Shown: positions 29,437 to 39,052 of the stretch, in pieces
Layout: each line of letters starts with the position of its first letter
Numbering within the stretch: position 1 is the first letter of the stretch
Assembly (NCBI RefSeq): GCF_023502235.1
Contig: NZ_JAMFLY010000001.1
Span: 1,736,001-1,800,000, forward strand
DNA from: Flagellimonas myxillae
Lineage (GTDB): Bacteria > Bacteroidota > Bacteroidia > Flavobacteriales > Flavobacteriaceae
Direction: 5' to 3'
DNA: 64,000 bases
Position numbers and translations under genes: made by a program
The notes under the pieces: model-generated
What the model was told of the DNA's origin: nothing
The model's input: the letters and a program-made list of their open reading frames with translations, nothing else
The model's database searches: none

Positions 29437-30522
29437 ATGAAATCTACAGCATTGACTGAAACCCATATCGCACTGGGCGCCAAAATGGTTCCCTTTGCAG
29501 GTTATAATATGCCCGTTTCTTACGAAGGGGTAAACGCGGAACACGAAACGGTACGTAAGGCCGTTGGGGTGTTCGATGTTTCCCATATGGGTGAATTTTT
29601 AATTGAGGGGCCAAAAGCGCTCGAGCTAATCCAAAAAGTAAGTTCCAACGATGCTAGTAAACTCACCATAGGAAAAGCACAATATAGTTGCATGCCCAAC
29701 GAGACCGGCGGCGTTGTGGACGATTTGATCATCTATCGCATTAAGGAAGAGACCTATCTGCTTGTGGTCAACGCCAGTAATATTGATAAGGATTGGGATC
29801 ATATTTCAAAATATAATGCCACAATTGGAGCTGAGATGCGTAACATTTCGGACGACTATTCCCTTTTGGCGATTCAAGGACCTAAAGCGGTTGAGGCCAT
29901 GCAGTCCTTGTCTTCCATTGACCTAGCCGAAATCAAATTCTACAATTTTGTGGTTGGGGATTTTGCAGGAATAGACCATGTGATCATCTCCGCTACGGGT
30001 TACACAGGTTCCGGCGGATTCGAAATCTATTGTAAGAATTCCGAAGTACAACAAGTATGGGACAAGGTGCTGGAGGCGGGAGCTGATTTTGGCATCAAAC
30101 CTATTGGCCTGGCTGCCAGGGATACGCTCCGATTGGAAATGGGCTATTGCCTGTACGGAAACGATATTGACAATACTACCTCGCCCTTGGAGGCTGGTTT
30201 GGGTTGGATCACCAAGTTCACTAAGGATTTTGTGAACAGCGAAGCTCTGGCAACACAAAAAGAAGCAGGAATCACTCGAAAACTGATAGCGTTCGAACTT
30301 CAAGAGCGTGGCATTCCGCGTCAAGGGTATGCCATTGTGGATGCAGCTGGCAACGAAATTGGAAAAGTGACTTCCGGGACTATGTCCCCTTCACTTTCCA
30401 AAGGGATAGGATTGGGGTATGTTCCCAAAGAACTTTCCCAAGTGGATACCGAAATCTTTATCCAAATCCGGAAAGCCCAGGTAAAGGCAACCGTCGTAAA
30501 ACTTCCATTTTATAAGGGATAA
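29437..30522 (+). CDS. gcvT: Glycine cleavage system T protein (aminomethyltransferase)
   Basis: 361 residues, complete. N-terminal '[28 protein letters not shown]', the conserved [29 protein letters not shown] and a C-terminal barrel domain with [12 protein letters not shown]. It takes the aminomethyl group from lipoyl-GcvH, passes C1 to tetrahydrofolate and releases ammonia. The TAA overlaps the ATG of glsA by one base, so the two are coupled. Confidence 0.95.
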   Translation: MKSTALTETHIALGAKMVPFAGYNMPVSYEGVNAEHETVRKAVGVFDVSHMGEFLIEGPKALELIQKVSSNDASKLTIGKAQYSCMPNETGGVVDDLIIYRIKEETYLLVVNASNIDKDWDHISKYNATIGAEMRNISDDYSLLAIQGPKAVEAMQSLSSIDLAEIKFYNFVVGDFAGIDHVIISATGYTGSGGFEIYCKNSEVQQVWDKVLEAGADFGIKPIGLAARDTLRLEMGYCLYGNDIDNTTSPLEAGLGWITKFTKDFVNSEALATQKEAGITRKLIAFELQERGIPRQGYAIVDAAGNEIGKVTSGTMSPSLSKGIGLGYVPKELSQVDTEIFIQIRKAQVKATVVKLPFYKG

Positions 30523-31436
30523 TGACAGATTTTCAGCCCATTTTGGACCAAATCCATAAGAACATCAAGCGATGTTACGATAAGGGTCGGGTGGCTGATT
30601 ATATACCGGAACTTTCCAAAGTGGACCCCAACAAATTTGGTATTTCCATTTTGGACAACAATGCCCAACAATTTTCAGCGGGTGATGCGCAAGAGCGGTT
30701 TTCTATCCAGAGTGTGTCCAAGGTTCTTTTACTCTCCATGGCCTTTGCCAAGGTGGGAGATGCGCTTTGGGAACAGGTAGATGTAGAACCTTCGGGAGAT
30801 CCCTTCAACCATTTATCGCTATTGGAAATGGAAAATGGCATTCCCAGAAATCCCCTGATCAATGCAGGGGCCATTGTGGTCTGTGATGTATTGTTGTCCC
30901 AACTCAAAAATCCTAAGGAAGAATTTATACAATACATCAGGGATATAGCCGGGGATGATTCCATTGAATACAATTTGGAGGTTGCGAAATCCGAAAAAAG
31001 AACAGGATTCAGAAACTATGCCGCGGCCAACTTGATAAAGTCATTTGGAAATTTAGAACATGAGGTGGAGGACATTTTGGACTTCTATTTCCATTCCTGT
31101 GCCATTGCCATGAGCTGCGAGCAGTTGGTGAAGGTGTTCTATATTTTTATGAACCGGGGCAAATGTATGGCCAACAACCATTATTTGGAGCTATCGCAGG
31201 TAAAACGTATCAATGCCCTAATGCTCACCTGTGGATTTTATGACGAGGCCGGGGAGTTTGCCTTTGAAGTAGGCCTGCCCGGCAAGAGCGGTGTTGGCGG
31301 TGGTATTGTGGCCCTGTTACCCAATGAATTCTGCGTAGCAACATGGTCACCGGGACTCAATGAAAAAGGAAATTCCAAGCTGGGAATGCTGGCGTTGGAG
31401 CAATTAACGACCGAAACCGGTTTGTCAATTTTTTAA
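30522..31436 (+). CDS. glsA: Glutaminase
   Basis: 304 residues, the normal length of bacterial GlsA. Serine beta-lactamase-like fold with the catalytic S-x-x-K in FSIQSVSKVLLLS, Asn-Ala in NPLINAGAIVV, Tyr in RTGFRNYAAANLI and the final KSGVGGGIVALLP. Hydrolyses glutamine to glutamate and ammonia. Its ATG overlaps the gcvT stop; the next gene starts 3 nt after its stop. Confidence 0.95.
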   Translation: MTDFQPILDQIHKNIKRCYDKGRVADYIPELSKVDPNKFGISILDNNAQQFSAGDAQERFSIQSVSKVLLLSMAFAKVGDALWEQVDVEPSGDPFNHLSLLEMENGIPRNPLINAGAIVVCDVLLSQLKNPKEEFIQYIRDIAGDDSIEYNLEVAKSEKRTGFRNYAAANLIKSFGNLEHEVEDILDFYFHSCAIAMSCEQLVKVFYIFMNRGKCMANNHYLELSQVKRINALMLTCGFYDEAGEFAFEVGLPGKSGVGGGIVALLPNEFCVATWSPGLNEKGNSKLGMLALEQLTTETGLSIF

Positions 31437-31439
31437 TGT

Positions 31440-32261
31440 TTGGATAAAAAGAAGATACTCATACTAGGGGCCAGTGGCTTTATCGGCAATGCCATTTATA
31501 AGGAGCTCTGCAACTATTTCAACACCTTTGGCACCTATTGTCACACAACTATCTACAGCGATAATGGGCAATTTCTCAGGTACGATATGCGGGAGGACGA
31601 TATTGTTCAATTGTTGGAAAAAGTGCGTCCCGATTTTATTATTTCGGCTCTGCGCGGGGAGTTTGGCGCCCAGGTACAGGCCCACGAACATATGATGGAA
31701 TACCTTATCAAAAATGAGGCGAAACTCTATTTTATTTCCTCTGCCAATGTTTTTGATGCCTATAGTAAATTCCCTTCGTACGAATACGACAAAACCCTTT
31801 CGGAAAGTGTGTATGGTCGTCTCAAAATCAAAATTGAGAACATGATGATGCGCCTGCCCAAAGAAAAGACCGCCATCCTTCGGGTGCCCATGGTCTTTGG
31901 GAATGCGTCGCCCCGTGTAAAGGAAATCAAAATGCATTTAGAGGCCAATGAGCCCATCGAAGTATTCCCCAACCTTATCGTAAATGTGACCAACGACGAC
32001 CGGTTGACCCAGCAAATCCATTACCTTATCAACAGGGACAAAACGGGCATTTTCCACTTGGGAAGCAAGGATCTTATCCAACACGAGGAATTTATCAAGG
32101 AGATAATCAAGCAAATCGGGAATTTCCATCCTATTTTAAAGCGGGTGTTCACTACCAACGAAGACCGTTATCTAGCCGCTTTACCTAAGCATAACAAACT
32201 TCCTAAGAACCTACGGATAAAGTATCAGGAGATTATTGATCATCATATACCGGTGGATTGA
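31440..32261 (+). CDS. NAD-dependent epimerase/dehydratase-like (extended SDR)
   Basis: 273 residues from a TTG start. Rossmann motif GASGFIG (residues 9-15) and the active-site Y-x-x-x-K in SVYGRLKIKIE; it resembles RmlD-type nucleotide-sugar reductases in 'FISSANVFDAYSKFPSYEYDKT' but its substrate is unknown. It begins 3 nt after glsA, so gcvT-glsA-SDR probably form one transcript. No ATG alternative exists near the 5' end. Confidence 0.8.
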   Translation: MDKKKILILGASGFIGNAIYKELCNYFNTFGTYCHTTIYSDNGQFLRYDMREDDIVQLLEKVRPDFIISALRGEFGAQVQAHEHMMEYLIKNEAKLYFISSANVFDAYSKFPSYEYDKTLSESVYGRLKIKIENMMMRLPKEKTAILRVPMVFGNASPRVKEIKMHLEANEPIEVFPNLIVNVTNDDRLTQQIHYLINRDKTGIFHLGSKDLIQHEEFIKEIIKQIGNFHPILKRVFTTNEDRYLAALPKHNKLPKNLRIKYQEIIDHHIPVD

Positions 32262-32274
32262 ATTTTAAATGTTG

Positions 32275-32430
32275 AGGTTATCAATGTTAAATGTGAAGTT
32301 CTAAATGTTGAATTGAAAATTGAAAATTGAAAATTGAACTTGAGTTTGAACTTGAACTTGTTTTTAGCTGAATGATAAAAGTTCTGACAACTGAAGTTTG
32401 ATTTCTGATTTTCAATGTCAGATTCTAAAT
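32275..32430. repeat. Low-complexity AT-rich spacer
   Basis: A 295-bp gap holds short repeated words: a period-7 run TTGAAAA (about 32310-32335), followed by TTGAACT/TTGAACTTG words. No ORF or clear promoter is seen. Similar TTGAAAATT words recur around 50680 and 51090. Confidence 0.6.
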
Positions 32431-32556
32431 TTTAAATCGAAATCCATTCAACATTAAGCACTTAGACTTAAAAATCTCTATTCCTCAAAACTAGACCGCT
32501 CGTTTCATATTTTGGTCATATCTTCATGCTAAATCCTCATTTTCGAAATCAGTTTT

Positions 32557-33660
32557 ATGAAACACCTCCTTTTTACTTTCATATTCCTTTTGGTATTCAG
32601 TATTGGAAATGTGCGGGCGCAACAAGCTAAAAATCCATTGAAGGATCAAGGGCATAAAATCACAAAAGTACAGTCCAAATTAATATTTGAAAAAGCTAAA
32701 AGACTTCCGGAAAACGCACAGCTTTCCATCGCCATTATCCAAAATGGAAAAGTCAATTATTTTGGGGTCAAAAAGGTCAAGGATTCCCTTGAAACCATCC
32801 AAAACCACCAAAAGGTGTTCGAAATTGGGTCAATCACCAAAGTATTTACCGCTACCCTTCTTGCAGATTTTGTCACCGACGAAAAATTACATCTAGAAGA
32901 TTACATCAACGATTATATTGACTTTCCTATAAAGGACGATATCCAATTTTCCTTTAAGCAACTTGCCACCCATACTTCTGGACTTCCGCGCGTGCCAGAA
33001 AGTTTGAGCTCCCCAACCCTTGATCTCACAAATCCCTACAAGGATTATGATGAGGAGAAATTGAAGCGATATCTTTCGGAAAAGCTGGTACTCTCGGCAA
33101 ATCCCGGAGAAAAATCCGAATATTCAAATCTTGGTGTTGGCTTGCTCGGGTTTATCCTAGGTGAAATTGACAATTCGTCCTACATGGATTTGGTACAAAC
33201 CAAGATATTTGACCGATACGATATGGCCAATTCAACTACGCTACGATCCAGAGTAGCAGACAAGCTGGTTATTGGCCTAAATGACAATGGGGAGGAAGTT
33301 TCCCATTGGGATTTGGCTGTACTCATGGGGGCCGGGGGTATTTTATCCACTACGGAAGATTTGACCAAGTTTGCCCTTGCCCAGTTTAATAGAAACGATA
33401 AAGTACTTGCTATGACCAGAATGCCGTTTCACAAGATATCGGATGACTTTGCCACGGGATTGGCCTGGGCCATTGTAAAAACTGAAACAGATAACACTTG
33501 GTATTGGCACAATGGCGGAACAGGCGGCTACACCTCGGCTATGATCATAGATACGGAAAGCAAAATTGGGGTTATTGTTCTCTCGAATATATCCGCCTTG
33601 GGCAAATTGACCAACGAAGTAATCAAGCTTTGTCCGGAGCTAATGGTAACACTTGAATAA
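32557..33660 (+). CDS. Exported serine hydrolase (class C beta-lactamase family)
   Basis: 367 residues with a signal peptide (about 1-22, ending VRAQQ). Beta-lactamase/transpeptidase-like fold: S-x-x-K as Ser92-Ile-Thr-Lys95 in EIGSITKVFTA, Y-x-N in SEYSNLGVGLLG, and HNGGTGGY in the KTG position. Members include AmpC, D-aminopeptidases and esterases; the HxG form is more usual in esterase- and peptidase-like members, so I would not call it a resistance enzyme. Confidence 0.88.
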   Translation: MKHLLFTFIFLLVFSIGNVRAQQAKNPLKDQGHKITKVQSKLIFEKAKRLPENAQLSIAIIQNGKVNYFGVKKVKDSLETIQNHQKVFEIGSITKVFTATLLADFVTDEKLHLEDYINDYIDFPIKDDIQFSFKQLATHTSGLPRVPESLSSPTLDLTNPYKDYDEEKLKRYLSEKLVLSANPGEKSEYSNLGVGLLGFILGEIDNSSYMDLVQTKIFDRYDMANSTTLRSRVADKLVIGLNDNGEEVSHWDLAVLMGAGGILSTTEDLTKFALAQFNRNDKVLAMTRMPFHKISDDFATGLAWAIVKTETDNTWYWHNGGTGGYTSAMIIDTESKIGVIVLSNISALGKLTNEVIKLCPELMVTLE

Positions 33661-33695
33661 GTAAGGTATAAAAACAAAGATAGTTCGAATAAAAA

Positions 33696-33983
33696 ATGAA
33701 AAAACTAACCACTAACCAAATCGAAGAATTACTAAAAAGCTTAGATGGGTGGACCTATGAAAATGGGAGCATTTGCAAGTCCTTTGTGTTCAAGGATTTT
33801 AAGGAGGCTTTCTCGGTCATGACCCGCATTGCTTTTGAAGCGGAACAACAAAACCACCATCCCAATTGGGAAAATGTCTACAACCAACTAACCATTAAAC
33901 TCAACACCCACGATGTTGGGGGCATCACCCAAAACGATTTTGACCTTGCAACTGCGATTGAGCAAATCGTAAAGACGGGTTGA
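33696..33983 (+). CDS. 4a-hydroxytetrahydrobiopterin dehydratase
   Basis: 95 residues, the full length of the PCD/DCoH family. Active-site signature HHPNW (54-58), then VYNQLTIKLNTHDVGGIT, with His72-Asp73 also conserved. It recycles the pterin cofactor after aromatic amino acid hydroxylation. A yebC-type promoter overlaps its stop codon. Confidence 0.93.
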   Translation: MKKLTTNQIEELLKSLDGWTYENGSICKSFVFKDFKEAFSVMTRIAFEAEQQNHHPNWENVYNQLTIKLNTHDVGGITQNDFDLATAIEQIVKTG

Positions 33984-34009
33984 CAAAGGGGCATTTTTTT
34001 TTAAATTTG
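33980..34009 (+). promoter_or_regulatory. Bacteroidota-type promoter of yebC-like gene
   Basis: TTG at 33980-33982, a 19-nt spacer, TAAATTTG at 34002-34009 (exact TAnnTTTG). Predicted start near 34016, 16 nt before the ATG. Confidence 0.6.
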
Positions 34010-34031
34010 TCGCTGTCCAAAATCAAAATAT

Positions 34032-34742
34032 ATGGGAAGAGCATTTGAATTCAGAAAGGCACGGAAAATGAAGCGCTGGGCAGCTATGTCCAAAGCGTTT
34101 ACCCGCATTGGCAAAGACATTGTCATTGCAGTTAAAGAAGGTGGCCCAGATCCTGATTCGAATGCCAGACTACGCGCCGTAATTCAGAATGCCAAAGCGG
34201 CGAACATGCCCAAGGACAATATTGAGCGGGCCATTAAACGGGCCTCCGACAAAAGTCAGGGGGATTTTAAAGAAGTGCTGTTTGAGGGGTATGCTCCCCA
34301 TGGCATTGCTATTCTCATAGAGACCGCAACGGATAATAACACACGAACTGTGGCCAACATCCGCAGTTATTTCAACAAGTGTAACGGAAGTTTGGGCACT
34401 TCAGGCTCCGTGGAGTTTATGTTTGACCATACCTGTAATTTTACGATAAACGGAGAAGACCTAGATCCCGAAGAATTGGAATTGGAATTCATTGATTTTG
34501 GGGCAGAAGAGGTTTTTGTAGATGAGGATGGCATTCACATCTACGCCTCTTTTGAAAGTTTTGGGGCTATCCAAAAGGAATTGGAATCCCGCGAAATAGA
34601 AATTATCTCTTCTGGATTTGAGCGAATTCCACAGGTCACCAAGGAGCTTAATGAAGAACAAGTGGTCGATGTGGAAAAACTTCTCGAAAAAATCGAAGAG
34701 GACGACGATGTCCAAAACGTTTACCACACGATGAAGGAGTAA
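34032..34742 (+). CDS. YebC/PmpR family regulator or translation factor
   Basis: 236 residues. The start GRAFEFRKARKMKRWAAMSKAFTRIGKDI is the family signature, followed by 'NMPKDNIERAIKRA' and 'CNGSLGTSGSVEFMF'. Members bind DNA (PmpR) or aid translation of proline-rich stretches (YebC/TACO1); which applies here is not decidable. Preceded by a good promoter. Confidence 0.92.
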   Translation: MGRAFEFRKARKMKRWAAMSKAFTRIGKDIVIAVKEGGPDPDSNARLRAVIQNAKAANMPKDNIERAIKRASDKSQGDFKEVLFEGYAPHGIAILIETATDNNTRTVANIRSYFNKCNGSLGTSGSVEFMFDHTCNFTINGEDLDPEELELEFIDFGAEEVFVDEDGIHIYASFESFGAIQKELESREIEIISSGFERIPQVTKELNEEQVVDVEKLLEKIEEDDDVQNVYHTMKE

Positions 34743-34814
34743 TTCCCGGCCAAAAATCCGGTAAAATGTAAAGAGGGTTATAAATTTTCGACCAAACCAC
34801 AAACATCCTTGGTT

Positions 34815-35309
34815 ATGCGCAGCCTTTTACTCTCTACCCTTACTTTTCTGTATGTTGGAGTTCTTTCTGCCCAAGAAATGAATTCCGCCAAACTATTGGA
34901 AATTATTAAACAAGAGGCAGACACTGTGCAGGTATCTGGTAATTCTTATCGGTTTTTATTTAATGAGGCCATGTTGATCTGCGTTTTTGATGAAAATGCC
35001 AACCGCATGCGGATCATTTCACCCATTGTGGAGCGGGAGAAGCTTGGGGAAGAGGAACTCCTGAATGCGTTGGTTGCCAATTTTCATTCGGCATTGGACG
35101 TAAAATATGCATTGAGCGACGAGATCATTTGGTCTGTCTATACGCATCCATTAAAAGAACTTTCGGAGCATCAGGTGGTGGATGCCATTCAACAAGTGTA
35201 TGCAGCAGCCCTAACGTTTGGCAGTAGTTATTCCAGCACCAATCTGGTATTCCCAGGCAACAAGAAAAAGGTGGAAAAACCCAAGACCAAACCGCTTAAA
35301 AAAACCTAG
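34815..35309 (+). CDS. Exported hypothetical protein (YbjN-like)
   Basis: 164 residues from the ATG at 34815, six bases after a possible TTG. Signal peptide (MRSLLLSTLTFLYVGVLSAQ). The body, 'YRFLFNEAMLICVFDENANRMRIISPI..LLNALVANFHSALDVKYALSDEIIWSVYTHPL', resembles YbjN/type III chaperone-like folds; the C-terminus is Lys-rich. It shares its stop region (CTAG, 35306-35309) with the convergent acyltransferase gene. Confidence 0.65.
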   Translation: MRSLLLSTLTFLYVGVLSAQEMNSAKLLEIIKQEADTVQVSGNSYRFLFNEAMLICVFDENANRMRIISPIVEREKLGEEELLNALVANFHSALDVKYALSDEIIWSVYTHPLKELSEHQVVDAIQQVYAAALTFGSSYSSTNLVFPGNKKKVEKPKTKPLKKT

Positions 35310-35845
35310 TAGCTGTATTCCGGAATCTTACCTTTTACATCTTTAAAAAAGGCTCGAATTTTTTTAAAATCCTGCTGAATATCGTCTGTAGGTAAAAATG
35401 GTTCAGCAACCTTTACCTGTTTGTTGCCAAAATCAAAGGCCACCATTACAATGGGAACTTGGGCTTTCTGGGCTATGTGGTAAAATCCAGTTTTAAGTGC
35501 CTTAACCTTCTTGCGGGTTCCCTCTGGCGCCAAGGCAAATCGGAACACTTTCCTTTCTTTAAAAATCTGGGCAACACTGTCCACGGTGTTGGAACTCTTG
35601 GTGCGATCAATCGGGGTACCCCCTGTCCACCTAAAAAACCAGCCGAACGGAGGTTTAAACAAACTTTTCTTTCCGATATAGTGCATCTCCTTATTGATTA
35701 CTTTTCGAACCAAAAGACCGAGAAAGAAATCCATCCAATGCGTGTGCGGAACCACAATGATCACACATTTGTCCAAATCGGGAAAGGATCCCACCAATTT
35801 CCAGCGCAAAACTTTGAAATATAAAAATTTGGCCAATTGATGCAT
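35306..35845 (-). CDS. Lysophospholipid acyltransferase-family protein
   Basis: 179 residues, short for the family. HX4D motif is HTHWMD (about 34-39, in VVPHTHWMDFF), with substrate-binding APEGTRKK near residue 108 and an internal 'GWFFRWTGGTPIDRT'. It is likely a 1-acyl-glycerol-phosphate acyltransferase-like enzyme. Its position behind kdsB-HAD-KdnB suggests membrane- or envelope-lipid work, but the acceptor is unknown. A 38-bp gap separates it from the KdnB-like gene. Confidence 0.85.
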   Translation of the reverse strand: MHQLAKFLYFKVLRWKLVGSFPDLDKCVIIVVPHTHWMDFFLGLLVRKVINKEMHYIGKKSLFKPPFGWFFRWTGGTPIDRTKSSNTVDSVAQIFKERKVFRFALAPEGTRKKVKALKTGFYHIAQKAQVPIVMVAFDFGNKQVKVAEPFLPTDDIQQDFKKIRAFFKDVKGKIPEYSY

Positions 35846-35883
35846 GGTGTCCTACTACGTTTTAAATGGTAAATATTGCCAAT

Positions 35884-37011
35884 CTAAATTTTGGCATATA
35901 ATTCCTGAAGCCGCTCTGGGGTCATAATGCTTCTCCAATCTGGCCCAAGGGCATTTTCCCATAAAGGCTCCATCCCCAACGCTACATGCACCATAGTATC
36001 AAAATCACTTTGGGTCAGGTTGGCACAGATTCCTTTGGGCATCTGAATGTTCTGCTTTTCCAACATCTGCTTAAATAGATGCACTCCCTCTGGATAAAAC
36101 TCTCCCAAATGCTGGAACACAAGACAATTTCCTATTCCATGCTTGGTTCCCAATAAATAGGAAAGTCCATAACTCATGGCATGCGCAATCCCCACTTGGG
36201 AATAGGCAATGCTCATCCCCCCATGCCAAGAAGCCATCATCAGTTGATCCCTGGACTCCTCCTCCGAAATATCCGTTAAGAAAACTTCCTTACATAATTC
36301 CAGGGCCTTTTCCCCATAGCTTTTGCTGAATGCGTTAAGATAGGTTCCATTTAGGGATTCTATACAATGGATAAAGCAATCCATTCCAGTGTAGAACCAT
36401 TGTTCTTTGGGTACGGTCAGGGTCAAATCTGGATCCAGTACCACTTGATCAAACGTGGTGAAATCGGAATTAATACCCAATTTCTTCTCTGGGCCAAGCA
36501 ATACTGTTGTTCTTGAAACTTCGGCACCCGTACCGCTAATTGTGGGCACTCCCACGTGATAAACGGAAGGTCTGTCCACCAAATCCCATCCCTGGTAGTC
36601 CTGTGCAAGTCCTTCGTTGTTCAACATAATGGCAACGGCTTTTGCAAGATCTAGAAGTGTTCCACCTCCAATGCCCACAATCCCGGAAGGAAGTTCGTCA
36701 AATTGCTCCCGTATACGGGCCACAAGGGCATCCACTTGCTGGGTCTTGGGTTCTTCTAATGCAGATATAAAAATAAGTTCGTCTTTGAACATTAGAGGAA
36801 CCTTTTGGGCTAACTGATGGTCTTCAAAGAAATCGTCCACCAAAAAGATAAAGGGTGCTTCAGAACTTCTCCGCTTGGGCAACAGAATTTCACCCAATTG
36901 GGAAAAACTACCCTTGCCAAAAATCACCCGGGGCACCATGGGAAAATTACGGTACGAGGTATTCTTATTCGATATGGTCTCTTTACTCTTCAAATTGTAA
37001 TCCGTCTTCAT
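35884..37011 (-). CDS. kdnB: Iron-containing alcohol dehydrogenase family, KdnB-like (KDO 8-oxidase candidate)
   Basis: 375 residues. Fe-ADH fold: NAD-binding GIVGIGGGTLLDLAKAV (about 109-125), GVPTISGTGAEVSRTTV, and metal-ligand histidines in MDCFIHCIESLNG and ..GTKHGIGNCLVFQH. The sequence and the neighbour kdsB point to KdnB, which oxidises 3-deoxy-D-manno-octulosonate at C8 on the way to 8-amino-KDO; a generic Fe-ADH is the alternative. It overlaps the HAD gene by one base (37011), so coexpression is assured. The partner transaminase KdnA is not in the cluster. Confidence 0.72.
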   Translation of the reverse strand: MKTDYNLKSKETISNKNTSYRNFPMVPRVIFGKGSFSQLGEILLPKRRSSEAPFIFLVDDFFEDHQLAQKVPLMFKDELIFISALEEPKTQQVDALVARIREQFDELPSGIVGIGGGTLLDLAKAVAIMLNNEGLAQDYQGWDLVDRPSVYHVGVPTISGTGAEVSRTTVLLGPEKKLGINSDFTTFDQVVLDPDLTLTVPKEQWFYTGMDCFIHCIESLNGTYLNAFSKSYGEKALELCKEVFLTDISEEESRDQLMMASWHGGMSIAYSQVGIAHAMSYGLSYLLGTKHGIGNCLVFQHLGEFYPEGVHLFKQMLEKQNIQMPKGICANLTQSDFDTMVHVALGMEPLWENALGPDWRSIMTPERLQELYAKI

Positions 37012-37715
37012 TAATTGTCCAAATACTTCAGAACATCCTTGAGGTTGTTCAATTTCAAGTGATTGTTAATTTGTTCTTCTTCTGAAACGAGCTCATGCGC
37101 CCAAGTGGTATGAAAGGGTACGTGGATGGCTTTGGCCCCAATATTCAAAATGGGCAAAACATCCGATTTTAGCGAGTTCCCGATCATCAGGAATTCCTCT
37201 ACCTGGATTTCCAAATGTTCCAGCAATCTGCTGTAGTTGCTTTCCTTTTTATCACTGAGCACTTCAACATGGTGGAAATATTTTGATATGCCAGATTTTT
37301 CCAACTTTCGCTCTTGGTCCAACAAGTCTCCCTTGGTTAGAACGATAAGCCTGTACTTGTTTTCCAATTGGGACAAGACCTCTTCCACCCCATCCAATAG
37401 CTCTACGGGATGGGAAATCATCTTTTTGCCCAGTGCCAATATTTCCAATATGGTTTCTTGTGGAATTTTACCGTTGGATAGATCAAGTGCTGTTTCTATC
37501 ATGGACAGCACAAACCCTTTCACCCCATAGCCATAGAGTTCCAAGTTTTTCATTTCAACCTTAAAGAGCTCCTGGTCCACCTTGTTTTTGGTCTCGTAAC
37601 CTTCCAACAACTCGGCAAAGCGCTCCTCGGTCTCCCTAAAATAGGTCTCGTTGACCCATAGGGTATCGTCGGCATCAAAGCCTACGACCTTTATGTCCTT
37701 AAAATCTATGTCCAT
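37011..37715 (-). CDS. HAD-family hydrolase with cap domain
   Basis: 234 residues. HAD motif I is FDADDTLW (about 13-20), a helical cap follows ('[20 protein letters not shown]..'), motif II is VLTKGD, and motifs III/IV are in '[28 protein letters not shown]'. The cap makes it a YjjG-type phosphatase rather than KdsC, which is capless. Overlaps kdsB by 10 bp and the KdnB-like gene by 1 bp, so it may act on the same sugar pathway; the substrate is unknown. Confidence 0.85.
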   Translation of the reverse strand: MDIDFKDIKVVGFDADDTLWVNETYFRETEERFAELLEGYETKNKVDQELFKVEMKNLELYGYGVKGFVLSMIETALDLSNGKIPQETILEILALGKKMISHPVELLDGVEEVLSQLENKYRLIVLTKGDLLDQERKLEKSGISKYFHHVEVLSDKKESNYSRLLEHLEIQVEEFLMIGNSLKSDVLPILNIGAKAIHVPFHTTWAHELVSEEEQINNHLKLNNLKDVLKYLDN

Positions 37716-38434
37716 GCTTTTTTGGCTCGTTCAAGGTCTTCGGGGGTATCAATTTCTATGCCGGACACATGCGTCTCCACCATTTTTATTTTTTTTCCAT
37801 ATTCCAGGAATCTAATGGCCTCGATTTTTTCCTTGGCCTCCAAGGGAAGCATAGGTAATCGCTGAAAATCCATCAAGGCGCGTTTCCTGAAGGCATATAT
37901 GCCTTTGTGTTTATAATATTTGGCGTCCACCTGTTCATCCCTGGGATAAGGGATCGGGGAACGTGAAAAATACAAGGCAAAATCCTCGTTATCCACAATG
38001 ACCTTAACCGTGTTGGGATTGGCAATTTCTTCCCAATCTGTGATGGGGGTCATTAATGAAGCGAGATCTATCTCCTTGGCTTCATCATTTTTGAATACCT
38101 CAATCACCTTGGTTAAACTCTCCTTATCAATGAAGGGTTCATCACCCTGTACATTGATCACAATGTCCACCGCCATATCCTCCACGGCTTCTGCGATGCG
38201 GTCGCTACCACTTTCGTGTTCCTGTTTGCTCCTGAGGGCCTTCCCTCCTATTCCAGAGATAACATCGAAAATGATATCGCTATCGGTCACAACCAAGACC
38301 TCGTCGAACAAACCTGTTTCAACGGCGGCCTCATAGGTACGCACGATAACTGGTTTCCCCTTCAGGTCCTGCATTAACTTGGCAGGAAATCTGGAGGCCT
38401 GGTACCGGGCCGGTATCATGGAAATAATCTTCAC
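37706..38434 (-). CDS. kdsB: 3-deoxy-manno-octulosonate cytidylyltransferase
   Basis: 242 residues. CMP-KDO synthetase motifs: [17 protein letters not shown], '[13 protein letters not shown]', '[14 protein letters not shown]', and '[12 protein letters not shown]'. Activates KDO (or 8-amino-KDO) with CTP for lipid A core assembly. It leads the kdsB-HAD-KdnB-acyltransferase cluster. Confidence 0.95.
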   Translation of the reverse strand: MKIISMIPARYQASRFPAKLMQDLKGKPVIVRTYEAAVETGLFDEVLVVTDSDIIFDVISGIGGKALRSKQEHESGSDRIAEAVEDMAVDIVINVQGDEPFIDKESLTKVIEVFKNDEAKEIDLASLMTPITDWEEIANPNTVKVIVDNEDFALYFSRSPIPYPRDEQVDAKYYKHKGIYAFRKRALMDFQRLPMLPLEAKEKIEAIRFLEYGKKIKMVETHVSGIEIDTPEDLERAKKAWT

Positions 38435-38455
38435 CTACGTCACTTAAGGGTTAAT

Positions 38456-39028
38456 CTAACTGCTTTTGGGCCGCAATTTGCGATAAATTCTGAAAATGAC
38501 GACCAAAATAATAATAACTAAAATAGCGGCAATGGGTGGCACCAAAATTGAAGCTGTGGAAACTGCGACTGCCGTTCCCGTCTCGATTGTGGATACCACG
38601 GGGTTCGCCATCCCGCCGGTGGTTGCTGTTGAAGTTAATCTTCCTGCTGCATTGGCCCCTTTTATTGCAGTGGCGGTTCCACCGCCAGCAATGATGGCCA
38701 AAGACCAGGTTACCACGGGATCAAGATTGGCCACTGTGGATACCACAACGGCCGTGCCCGCAATGGCGGCCAAAGGTACCGCCAAACTGTCCAAGGCATT
38801 GTCTACCCAAGGAATAAAATAGGCGAAAATCTCTACCAAAGTAGCTACGCCCAGGGTTATTAATGCGGCAAGACTGCCTATCCATTCCCAATTTTCATTG
38901 AGTTCCCAGACTCCAAGATAAGCGGCCAAACTTAGCGCAAAGAGGGGTAAAAACACCCTAAACCCAACCGATGCGGCCAGGCCTATGCCTAAGAAAATGC
39001 TAATTATTGTGTCAGGTGTCATGCCCAT
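38456..39028 (-). CDS. DUF4126 family membrane protein
   Basis: 190 residues, hydrophobic throughout, with about five or six predicted helices and small-residue-rich (Ala/Gly) segments, and a short basic tail (RIYRKLRPKSS). 'GFRVFLPLFALSLAAYLGVW' matches DUF4126. Function unknown. It sits 22 bp upstream of kdsB, same strand, and may be cotranscribed. Confidence 0.82.
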   Translation of the reverse strand: MGMTPDTIISIFLGIGLAASVGFRVFLPLFALSLAAYLGVWELNENWEWIGSLAALITLGVATLVEIFAYFIPWVDNALDSLAVPLAAIAGTAVVVSTVANLDPVVTWSLAIIAGGGTATAIKGANAAGRLTSTATTGGMANPVVSTIETGTAVAVSTASILVPPIAAILVIIILVVIFRIYRKLRPKSS

Positions 39029-39052
39029 GATCTTGTCTAAAATAGAATATTC

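Noticed and set aside
32557..33660. Beta-lactam resistance gene
   Set aside because: Family also includes esterases and peptidases; an HxG motif in place of KTG argues against a resistance role.
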